64,000 nucleotides of DNA. Source: Bacteroidota bacterium. Its GTDB lineage: Bacteria; Bacteroidota; Bacteroidia; B-17B0; Aurantibacillaceae. Both the position numbers and the translations under genes were made by a program. The stretch is taken from the NCBI GenBank assembly GCA_018267825.1, contig JAFDXR010000003.1:1-64000 (forward strand). Reading direction: 5' to 3'. Positions 45,683-52,992 of the stretch are shown piece after piece. Within the stretch, counting starts at the first letter, position 1, and the number at the start of each line of letters is the position of its first letter. The notes under the pieces are model-generated. The model was not told where the DNA came from and made no database searches. It saw only the letters and a list, made by a program, of their open reading frames with translations.

Positions 45683-47617
45683 TTATTTTTTTAGTTTATG
45701 ATACATGATTGAAAGCCCTATTTCAAAGTTACGCAATGGCATGGGCCTGTTTTCTACCACCTGGTAATTCGTATTGAACACATTATTCAGAGCGAAAAAA
45801 GTCTGCAGGCGTATGGTACTGAAGCTAAAACCATAAGACAGCCTGAGATTCCCGACAGAGTATGGATTGAGCCAGGAAGAATTATCAGTAGCCGTGAAAC
45901 GATACCCTGTATAGTTTTGTGTATACATCAATGCCATATCTTTCAGGGTAATCAGCAAGCCGCCCTGGATACTGTAACGTGGCGTATATATAAGCTGGCG
46001 GCCTTTCGAGTTGTCGTTTTCGCTGAGCGACTGTTCGTTTGTTGAGAGCACATACGCAGTGGACCCAAACCATTTAACCGAAAAATCAGAATCGCCATAC
46101 TTTGCGTAAAAATTCGTTTCTGTTCCTCTGCTGTGAACTTTTGTTATGTTGCGTGGACTCCACACATTATTTGCCTGCGGCAACCATATAATCCAGTTGC
46201 TTGTATAGCGATCAAAGAAAGTTCCTTCGGCATAAAGCTCCAGGTGTTTATACGTTTTATGAAAGACTATTCCTCCCTCGTATCCCAGGGCTTCTTCCGG
46301 TTTCAGGTCCGGATTTCCACCAGGGCTCCAGTAAAGATCATTTAACGTAGGCTGCCTGAATGATTTGGCTGCATTCACTTTGAGGGAAATACTTTTGCAT
46401 AACACGTAAGTCGTACCGATATTTCCTGTGAGTGGCACTTTATACTGTTGCGAAAACTCCTGGCGTATACTCAGGCTGGTCTGCAGTTTCTGATCGGAGG
46501 TCGACCATTTGTAAGACAGGAAAAATGCCAGTTTCTGATACCTCTTATCTCCTGCATAACTTTCAGTATTGGCGCGGTAAAGGGTGTAATTAGCGCCTGC
46601 CTGAAACACATGCCGGTGCAGGCGCCATGTATTTTCACTTTCTGCGATCACGGAAGACGAATTGCTTTTTGAATAAATGAATGCAAGGCTGTCGTTATAA
46701 TTCAATACATCGGAAAGGTAAGCTGCACGAATAACAGATGTGTAACGTTGCTTTATATACAGCCATTCGGCATTCAGTTTCAGGTTTCTATCCGTTTGCG
46801 ACTGCTTGCTTATTCCGGCAGTATAGGAGGGCAGATTGCGATATGTATCGTTATACCAGGCACGGATACTCAGCTTATGACGTTGTCCGGCGAGGAAACT
46901 CAACTCCTGCATCAGGCCTTTACATGTATAGTCGGCATGACTTATTCGTTTATTGGGTGATTCTTTATCGCTGGTATCCTTATAATTATAGTTATTCTCA
47001 GAGCTTATATAATACACCTTTGTTGACGACACAAAACGTTTGTAGCTGAGATGAATGGCGGTGTTCAGTTTGCGCGTATCAAAGCTGCCGAATGATGATG
47101 TCAGTTTGGTACTAATGCCTTTGTCGAACACAGGTTTATTATCCAGGTGCACCGTCCCGCTCATCGCTCCGCTCCCCCATAAGGCACTGGAACCGCCAAA
47201 TTCGAGAGAGATGTTATCAAAGAGAATGGAATTGATCAGGCTCAGATCGTTTTGTCCAAGCATATTGTTCTGAATATTAATACCGTTCCAGGTGACTGCC
47301 GTCTGATTGGCATTACCGCCACGAAAACTCATGGTTGCAATATTGCCCCCGCCATAGGATTTAATATGCATGGAAGATTGCGATGCTAACAGATCAGCCA
47401 GGGACGAAGACTGATACAGGGCCTGTGTGGCACTATCGAAACGCTGTACTTTTTTTCCGGCACCAAAAAGTTGTTCCCTGCCAGAGCTGACAGTAACCTC
47501 TTTCAGTTGATGAGATGCTGTATCGGACTGCGCCTGGAGGTTATGATGCACACACACACACACAAGCATAAGCCCAAAGGCTTTACGGAATGTGGATATG
47601 TAATAACGTCGCTGCAT
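45683..47617 (-). CDS. btuB: TonB-dependent cobalamin receptor, BtuB-like
   Basis: Outer-membrane receptor of about 644 residues. After the signal peptide (VHHNLQAQ) comes a TonB-box-like KEVTVSSGRE, a plug (DLLASQSSMHIKSYGGGNIA, MSFRGGNANQTAVTWNGI, LWGSGAMSGTVHLDN) and a 22-strand-type barrel ending IGLSIMYHKLKK. There is no carboxypeptidase-like N-terminal domain. The assignment to cobalamin rests on the B12 riboswitch directly upstream and on the BtuG-like gene downstream. ATG 47617 or 47653 are both possible. The signal peptide is encoded across a (TG)8 dinucleotide tract. Confidence 0.9.
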   Translation of the reverse strand: MQRRYYISTFRKAFGLMLVCVCVHHNLQAQSDTASHQLKEVTVSSGREQLFGAGKKVQRFDSATQALYQSSSLADLLASQSSMHIKSYGGGNIATMSFRGGNANQTAVTWNGINIQNNMLGQNDLSLINSILFDNISLEFGGSSALWGSGAMSGTVHLDNKPVFDKGISTKLTSSFGSFDTRKLNTAIHLSYKRFVSSTKVYYISSENNYNYKDTSDKESPNKRISHADYTCKGLMQELSFLAGQRHKLSIRAWYNDTYRNLPSYTAGISKQSQTDRNLKLNAEWLYIKQRYTSVIRAAYLSDVLNYNDSLAFIYSKSNSSSVIAESENTWRLHRHVFQAGANYTLYRANTESYAGDKRYQKLAFFLSYKWSTSDQKLQTSLSIRQEFSQQYKVPLTGNIGTTYVLCKSISLKVNAAKSFRQPTLNDLYWSPGGNPDLKPEEALGYEGGIVFHKTYKHLELYAEGTFFDRYTSNWIIWLPQANNVWSPRNITKVHSRGTETNFYAKYGDSDFSVKWFGSTAYVLSTNEQSLSENDNSKGRQLIYTPRYSIQGGLLITLKDMALMYTQNYTGYRFTATDNSSWLNPYSVGNLRLSYGFSFSTIRLQTFFALNNVFNTNYQVVENRPMPLRNFEIGLSIMYHKLKK

Positions 47618-47723
47618 AGTCTTGCTTTTGTGGAGCAGACGGGAAAACAGCATGCATACTAACAGGTAAAATATCTGTTAATTGCCGGCCTTTGCTTCCC
47701 CGAAGGCTACAACTATTACAACT

Positions 47724-47905
47724 GGCAGGTCTTCTGACTTATCCTGAGTTTTTGAAGCCTTCCCCTTTTCTAAAGAGTGGCCATAGAATTTCAAAAACAC
47801 TCCTGCCAGGCAGGAACAGACTCACAGCAGCGGGCACTGTTCGCGAATTACACGCGATTCCCTTTTAATTTCCGGAAGCATTTTATAGTCTCCTGAAAAC
47901 CAAAT
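47724..47905 (-). ncRNA. Cobalamin riboswitch
   Basis: The minus-strand leader of the btuB-like gene shows the conserved cobalamin-riboswitch core in the right order. First comes a GGGAA-type junction (aaaagggaatcgcgtg), then GCTGCTGTGAG-like gcccgctgctgtgagtctg, and later a CCACT block (ctatggccactctttag). Next are the ggggaaggctt segment and finally the B12-box end agtcagaagacctgcc at 47724-47739. It starts next to a promoter at 47913. It would repress the three-gene operon when adenosylcobalamin is abundant. Confidence 0.93.
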
Positions 47906-47912
47906 TGCAGGA

Positions 47913-47942
47913 CAAATGTATAAAATAATTATGAATAGCAAA
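47913..47942 (-). promoter_or_regulatory. Promoter of the riboswitch/btuB operon
   Basis: The minus strand has TTTG (47942-47939), 18 bp, then TACATTTG (47920-47913), an excellent match to the Bacteroidota -33/-7 promoter. Transcription would begin near 47906, at the 5-prime edge of the riboswitch. Confidence 0.7.
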
Positions 47943-47993
47943 TGATCTTTCTGAAAGATGGATCAACCGATCATTTATAGAGGCATGCGGAAA

Positions 47994-48464
47994 TTACTCT
48001 TCGTAGTAGTCAATGATCAGTCCATCGGCAGGGCTCAGCTGGATAATGCGTTTTTCGTCGCCGAAATTAAGCAGTACCGAATCATTCAGGTAATGCTCGC
48101 CATCCCTGGTGAGATCAACACTCTCCAGCACCTTGCCCGGAATATCAGTCCACATCTGGGTTTTGGATGCATCTACCGGAATGATACGGATCTTATTCCC
48201 GAAGTTCTTTTCGAGTTCAGCCTGTTCATCAGCAAGACTGAAATTATTAAACACAGCGATTCCTTCATTCTCTTCATTACAGGAGATCACAACGTGCGAA
48301 CCGTCAGTGAATTTCAATTCAAAGTTATCGATCAGTTCTACAGCATCGTTCGGGTTAATCCGGTTTACCCAGAAATAACAGACAATACCACTGATGACTT
48401 TCCCCTCTGCTGCCAGGAGTATGGCAAGCATTTCAGGAGAAAAATGTTTTGCAGATGTTTCCAT
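47994..48464 (-). CDS. Conserved hypothetical protein
   Basis: A 156-residue soluble protein without signal peptide or membrane segment; start at the ATG at 48464 (METSAKHF), about 10 bp after the amidohydrolase stop codon. It is acidic, with a helical first third and a beta-rich remainder (ELKFTDGSHVVISCNEENEG, IRIIPVDASKTQMW, LNFGDEKRIIQLSPADG). I do not recognise the family. Close spacing suggests it is cotranscribed with the ACMSD-like gene. Confidence 0.7.
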   Translation of the reverse strand: METSAKHFSPEMLAILLAAEGKVISGIVCYFWVNRINPNDAVELIDNFELKFTDGSHVVISCNEENEGIAVFNNFSLADEQAELEKNFGNKIRIIPVDASKTQMWTDIPGKVLESVDLTRDGEHYLNDSVLLNFGDEKRIIQLSPADGLIIDYYEE

Positions 48465-48474
48465 AGTATGTATC

Positions 48475-49467
48475 TCAGGCAATAGATAACCATTGTTTGG
48501 CGGCACCACCCATGATGGTGCGTTTTTCCGAATCCAGCAGCGGCGCTGACCTTACCAGTTCACCGGGCACAGCCTCTCCGAGCGGAAAAGGATAATCGGA
48601 TCCCTGGAGCACTTTGTCGGCACCAACCAGGTCGATTACATATTGCAACATTTTATGATCACATACATGCGAGTCGACCCAGAATTTTCCGAGGTATGTT
48701 TTCGGATTGTTTTTATTATCGATAGCCACCAGGTCCGGACGGCATTCCCAGCCATGTTCAATACGCCCGATGGTAGGCAGGAAAGAGCCACCCCCATGAG
48801 CGAAACATACTTTCAGGTTTGGAAATTTATCGAACACACCACCGAAAATCATGCTGCAGATGGAACGACTTATTTCAGCAGGCATCCCAACCAGCCACGG
48901 AAGCCAGTACTTAGCCATGTGTTCCTGTCCCATCATTTGCCACGGATGCACCAGTATGGCAGCGTTCAGTTGTTCGCAGGCAGCCCAGAAAGGATCGAAC
49001 TGCGGCTCACCAAGATTGATGTTATTCACATTACTGCCTATCTGTACACCTTTATAGCCAATGGCCATGCAACGCTCCAGTTCTTTTACAGCCATAGGCA
49101 CATCCTGCATGGGTACAGTAGCCAGTCCTATAAATTTATCGGGATAATTCGCCACAGTCTGTGCGATATCATCGTTCAGAAACTTAGATACTTCCAGGCA
49201 ATCGGCCGGTTTGGCCCAGTAACTGAACATTACCGGAATGGTACAGATCACCTGCATATCAGCCTGGTGTTCGGCCATTTCACGGATACGAACTTCCGCA
49301 TCCCAGCAATTTTCTACAATCTCGCGAAAGCGTTTATCGCCCTGCATCATCCAGGCTCTGCCGGGTTGATGGTGATCCAGTTTTATAAATTCGCCATAAC
49401 CGAATTTCGCCGAAAAATCCGGGATGTGTTTTGGAATAATGTGTGTGTGTGTATCGATAGTGAACAT
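48475..49467 (-). CDS. ACMSD-like amidohydrolase-family decarboxylase
   Basis: A 330-residue member of the ACMSD branch of the amidohydrolase superfamily. ACMSD is 2-amino-3-carboxymuconate-6-semialdehyde decarboxylase of tryptophan/kynurenine breakdown. It has the metal-binding IDTHTHIIP (His7, His9), a His in AILVHPWQMMG, the CFAHGGGSFLPT block and the metal-binding Asp in LQGSDYPFPLGE. Gamma-resorcylate decarboxylase-like activity is an alternative. No other kynurenine-pathway gene is in the window. Cotranscribed with the 156-residue gene. Confidence 0.87.
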   Translation of the reverse strand: MFTIDTHTHIIPKHIPDFSAKFGYGEFIKLDHHQPGRAWMMQGDKRFREIVENCWDAEVRIREMAEHQADMQVICTIPVMFSYWAKPADCLEVSKFLNDDIAQTVANYPDKFIGLATVPMQDVPMAVKELERCMAIGYKGVQIGSNVNNINLGEPQFDPFWAACEQLNAAILVHPWQMMGQEHMAKYWLPWLVGMPAEISRSICSMIFGGVFDKFPNLKVCFAHGGGSFLPTIGRIEHGWECRPDLVAIDNKNNPKTYLGKFWVDSHVCDHKMLQYVIDLVGADKVLQGSDYPFPLGEAVPGELVRSAPLLDSEKRTIMGGAAKQWLSIA

Positions 49468-49526
49468 GACACGAAGTTACACATTCCGCTTTGCTGTTGA
49501 AAGTTTTTATTCAAGCAGCAGCAATC

Positions 49527-50513
49527 CTAGCCCTCTCCTTTCTTTACGGATAATCTCAGGTTGATGAGTTTATTGAGCAGGTCGAACCAGATTGGTGCGC
49601 CAAACGATACGGCAATACCCGTAAATATCCAGCCGATCAGCGATGTTAATCCTACACGCCCCCAGAAAATACCAAGTACGGCGGTATAGTAATGGATATT
49701 GGGAGGGCTGAGTGGTTCCAGCATTTTATGTTCATCGGGCGACACAGGCCAGCCTATAGGCAAAGCCAGCATATGCAGTTTGCTGTACCCGGCTTTTATT
49801 TTCTCCACCTCCATGCTGAATGTTGTATCACGGCGTGTATGCGGCGGATCTTTATCCGACGAATAACCTTCGGCGGCATTTACAACCGCTTCACGCAGCA
49901 CGGTGTTTTCCCACAGACTTTTTGAAACGTTTACGGTATCAACGTTCATGAGAATGGCAAATACAAATCCGATGACAAAAAGTTTTCGCTTGGTCTTGCG
50001 TTTGTACCAACCACTGACACGGTCCATGTATGTATTGTACCAGCCTTCGATATTGGCTTTCAGTTTTTCATAATCACCGCTGGCATCGTTAATAAACGAT
50101 TGAAACAATGTTTTGCATTCGCTGGGAGCCATCTCCGCCACGCCGGCCGCAAACACCTGCATCGGGCTTAGCGTTTCGGTCGATGCCGGTGCTGCAGGAT
50201 CATCTGTTTTTTTGATGGTTTGCTGACACATGACGTCGACAAGTGTTTTGGCAAACATGGCTGAACTGATATAAGCAGGTAGCTTCTTCTCCGATTTTTT
50301 CAGGGAGTCGATCAGGGGATGTTTGTATAACAAATTGGTCCAGTCTTTATTGGTTGGATCTTTCAACGCAGTTGCGATGGCGTCTTTGAGCTGACGGCCC
50401 CGATGGTCGAGTGCCGAAACAATTACTTCATTAATACCCGACACCATGATACTCATGAGCAGGAATACAAATACAAGTCCGATACCGACTTCGATAAACT
50501 GGGAGTTTAGCAT
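49527..50513 (-). CDS. Conserved membrane protein, unknown function
   Basis: A 328-residue protein with a first helix (residues 7-29, VGIGLVFVFLLMSIMVSGIN), a middle helix pair around 190-215 (KLFVIGFVFAILMNVDTVNV) and a C-terminal helix near 285-310 (FTGIAVSFGAPIWFDLLNKL). Between helices 1 and 2 lies a soluble helical segment with basic DRVSGWYKRKTKRK just before the membrane. I know no function for it. Alone, between the ACMSD-like gene and the lipoprotein gene at 50668. Confidence 0.7.
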   Translation of the reverse strand: MLNSQFIEVGIGLVFVFLLMSIMVSGINEVIVSALDHRGRQLKDAIATALKDPTNKDWTNLLYKHPLIDSLKKSEKKLPAYISSAMFAKTLVDVMCQQTIKKTDDPAAPASTETLSPMQVFAAGVAEMAPSECKTLFQSFINDASGDYEKLKANIEGWYNTYMDRVSGWYKRKTKRKLFVIGFVFAILMNVDTVNVSKSLWENTVLREAVVNAAEGYSSDKDPPHTRRDTTFSMEVEKIKAGYSKLHMLALPIGWPVSPDEHKMLEPLSPPNIHYYTAVLGIFWGRVGLTSLIGWIFTGIAVSFGAPIWFDLLNKLINLRLSVKKGEG

Positions 50514-50667
50514 AAATTTCGTTTGGGTTAGGAGTTTATTTCAGATTTGTTTTGGCAAATCCGGATGTCATATATACATAAGACATCAAAACAAAATAAA
50601 GTCAAATACTTTATATATCCAACAGTAAAAACCGTTATTCAGAAAAAACAGGAAGAAGAAGGTGCTT

Positions 50668-51051
50668 CTAATCGCCTTCCGTTACAGCAATGTCTTTATT
50701 GAGGTGCTCCTTGTTCCGCACCGATACCGAGAGTCCGCCCTTAACCAGATATGGTGCGGCAATAGTATAATCGTAGCCCATGGCATAGAGGTAATAATTT
50801 CCTTTATAGAAATTATCGATCACATAATTTCCTTCGGAGTCGGATTTTACATAGGTATCATATTTTGTATAATCATCCCCGGGAAATTCGGTTGCATTGA
50901 ACTTGATATAGATATAAGCATTCGGGATTGGTAAAGAGTGGTGCAACACTCTGCCCTTAACAGAAGCTTTGCCTCCCATCTGGTTTTTACGGCAGGAACC
51001 GAAAGAAAAAATGATCAGGGTTGCGAGGGCAAAAAGAATTATCTTTTTCAT
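50668..51051 (-). CDS. Small lipoprotein with carboxypeptidase-regulatory-like fold
   Basis: A 127-residue lipoprotein (signal LIIFSFGSCRKN) with one transthyretin/CarboxypepD_reg-like beta domain. The pattern is SVKGRVLHHSLPIPNAYIYI, VKSDSEGNYVIDNF and KGNYYLYAMGYDY. It is the last gene of the TonB receptor-MbnP-MbnH group and starts 6 bp after the di-heme peroxidase stop. It may be a surface binding partner of the receptor; this is inference. Confidence 0.8.
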   Translation of the reverse strand: MKKIILFALATLIIFSFGSCRKNQMGGKASVKGRVLHHSLPIPNAYIYIKFNATEFPGDDYTKYDTYVKSDSEGNYVIDNFYKGNYYLYAMGYDYTIAAPYLVKGGLSVSVRNKEHLNKDIAVTEGD

Positions 51052-51057
51052 AGTTAC

Positions 51058-52119
51058 TTATTTATAATTTTCGGAATACCGGACATCCGTCAGGAATTTG
51101 GTATCGGTCAGTGTTTTTAAAAATGCGATGATATTCGTTTTATCCTGGCTGCTCAGAGCAATTCCCGAAGCAAGCTGAGGATCGAGTGTGGCACTGCTCA
51201 CGATGCCCGACACATAATGATCCAGGCATTGATCGAGCGTGGTGAAGCGCCCATCGTGCATATACGGTTTCGACTTTTCAATATTGCGCAGCGATGGTGT
51301 TTTAAATTTCCAGAGATCCGCAGGCAATTGTGTGATATGTGCACGCCCGCTATCATTAATAAACGTATTTACCGCTAAACCGTTGTTACGGAACTGATAA
51401 TCACTGAAAAGCGGCTCGACGTGGCAGCTTGCACATTTCTGCTGAAACAATGTATAACCTTGTTGCTCGGCTGCTGTAAAGCTTGCTTTGCCTGCACGTA
51501 CCTGGTCGTATTTGCTGTTGTATGAATACAGCGCTCCCATAAACTGAGCAAGGGCTTTGAGCATGCGTTGCGAGTTTACGGTTTCATCGCCGAAAGCATT
51601 TTTGAACAGAGTACGGTACTTACTGCTGTTGGATAATTTAAAAACGACATTGCTGATGGTTTCTCCCATCTCCACCGGGTTGGTAATTGGAGCCGTTGGT
51701 TGTACTTCAATGTTATTGATCCCGCCATCGTGCATGAAATAAGGATTCCAGTTTAGGTTCTGCAAGGCCGGTGCATTTCGCTTACCCAGGAGTCCGTTAA
51801 TGCCATGACTGAAATCGTGATCGGCCTGTGCAAATGCAGCAAACTGCTGATGACAGGAAGAGCATGAAACCGTATTATCGACCGAAAGCATGGGTTCATA
51901 AAAGAGCGCATGCCCCAGGTCAAAGCCTGCCGGGGTGAGCGGATTGTTTTCAAAATTATAAACCGGTGTCGGCCACCCATCAGGAATTACAGGCTGTATA
52001 TTGTCGAGATTAACAGTGGGTGTGATTTCCGGGTCCACCGAACATGAAAGCACTAATGCTGACAGAAACGTCATTCCAATTGCTTTCTTTATCTGGAGAG
52101 GAGTTATAAAGCGTTTCAT
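51058..52119 (-). CDS. Di-heme cytochrome c peroxidase/MauG family (MbnH-like)
   Basis: A 353-residue exported protein with a lipoprotein signal (LSALVLSCSV) and two CxxCH heme-binding motifs: SCSSCHQQF in the N-terminal half and KCASCHVEP in the C-terminal half. The CCP/MauG blocks LGKRNAPALQNLNWNPYFMH and KTPSLRNIEKSKPYMHDGRF are split between domains. Both classical peroxide removal and MauG/MbnH-type oxidation of a partner protein use this fold. The direct partner gene upstream encodes an MbnP-family protein, and the start codon shares a base with its stop (TGATG). MbnH-like activity on MbnP is therefore the favoured inference. Confidence 0.88.
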   Translation of the reverse strand: MKRFITPLQIKKAIGMTFLSALVLSCSVDPEITPTVNLDNIQPVIPDGWPTPVYNFENNPLTPAGFDLGHALFYEPMLSVDNTVSCSSCHQQFAAFAQADHDFSHGINGLLGKRNAPALQNLNWNPYFMHDGGINNIEVQPTAPITNPVEMGETISNVVFKLSNSSKYRTLFKNAFGDETVNSQRMLKALAQFMGALYSYNSKYDQVRAGKASFTAAEQQGYTLFQQKCASCHVEPLFSDYQFRNNGLAVNTFINDSGRAHITQLPADLWKFKTPSLRNIEKSKPYMHDGRFTTLDQCLDHYVSGIVSSATLDPQLASGIALSSQDKTNIIAFLKTLTDTKFLTDVRYSENYK

Positions 52120-52928
52120 CAGTTTACAACAGAAGTAATAGTGAACATATCGGCATAATTATCGGCTATATTCTTGGCGTTGGTATTGGAAGTTGTGACT
52201 CCATACACGGTACCAAAAGAAATGGTATTCGGTGTTTTGAACCATTCTGCCACATCGCAATTCATATTCACCTGGGGTTTATGTGTTTCGGTAACCTGAG
52301 CCGCATTGGGAAAAGGTAGCTGCACACTGCGCAACACGCTGAAAGCACCGGAAAAACCACCAAGATGGAATGTCAGCTTTTTATAATTGTCGCCCGATTG
52401 GGGTGAAGTCCCTTCGAGTTTAGCCATGATGTAGCCCGTGTTCCAACTCCAAAACATACCATTGGCAGGATCAAGTGCTCCTGTTTGTGCCCCGGAAGTA
52501 TTCCGGTTTTTATCGACACCGATCATAAATTCGATGGAAGAATAACTGGCCCTTGGGATGCCACTCACATGCAATATCAATGATGAGGGGTTGGATTGAT
52601 CCACCAAGTAATAACTCTCGGCCGGCGACCACGCATAACCACCGGAAGTAGTCAACCTGATATTGGTAAAATAGTATTTATAGGTATTCACGATGAATGT
52701 GTCGCTGTTGGCATTGGTGTATTTTTGTGTGCCGAGCACCAATGGTACGCCATTCACTACATTGCTCATGACTATATCCAGCGATCCGGTGGTATCGGGA
52801 CCAGGTGTAACAGCCGCAGGCATGGGCTCAGGGGCTGGCGCGTGATATTTTTTGCAGGATACCACTACAGCCAGCCCGCAAGCAAATATAAAAAGGTAGG
52901 TTTTCAAAAATTGTTTTTTCATCCTCAT
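52119..52928 (-). CDS. MbnP-family lipoprotein (putative copper-binding)
   Basis: A 269-residue lipoprotein (signal CGLAVVVSC, Cys25) with a Pro-rich linker then a beta-sandwich domain of the MbnP family. Family marks visible are GTQKYTNANSDTFIVNTYKY, YYFTNIRLT, YYLVDQSNPSSL, the IEFMIGVDKNRN strand and the aromatic ANGMFWSWNTGYIMAKLEG (Trp160, Trp162). In methanotrophs MbnP binds copper through kynurenine made from a tryptophan by MbnH. Here the gene lies between a TonB-dependent receptor and an MbnH-like di-heme protein and overlaps the latter by one base. Whether a tryptophan is modified here is not known. Confidence 0.85.
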   Translation of the reverse strand: MRMKKQFLKTYLFIFACGLAVVVSCKKYHAPAPEPMPAAVTPGPDTTGSLDIVMSNVVNGVPLVLGTQKYTNANSDTFIVNTYKYYFTNIRLTTSGGYAWSPAESYYLVDQSNPSSLILHVSGIPRASYSSIEFMIGVDKNRNTSGAQTGALDPANGMFWSWNTGYIMAKLEGTSPQSGDNYKKLTFHLGGFSGAFSVLRSVQLPFPNAAQVTETHKPQVNMNCDVAEWFKTPNTISFGTVYGVTTSNTNAKNIADNYADMFTITSVVN

Positions 52929-52992
52929 AAAAGTACATTTTTTTGAAACGTCTTTCCTGTTAAATATTAAGCTTCCATGGATTGCTAAAATC

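Noticed and set aside
49441-49452. (GT)6 tract at the start of the ACMSD-like gene as a phase-variation site
   Set aside because: The tract encodes the essential His-Thr-His metal motif and is short, so protein constraint explains it.
48643-49500. 285-codon plus-strand frame opposite the ACMSD-like gene
   Set aside because: Antisense shadow; the minus-strand gene has complete metal-binding motifs.
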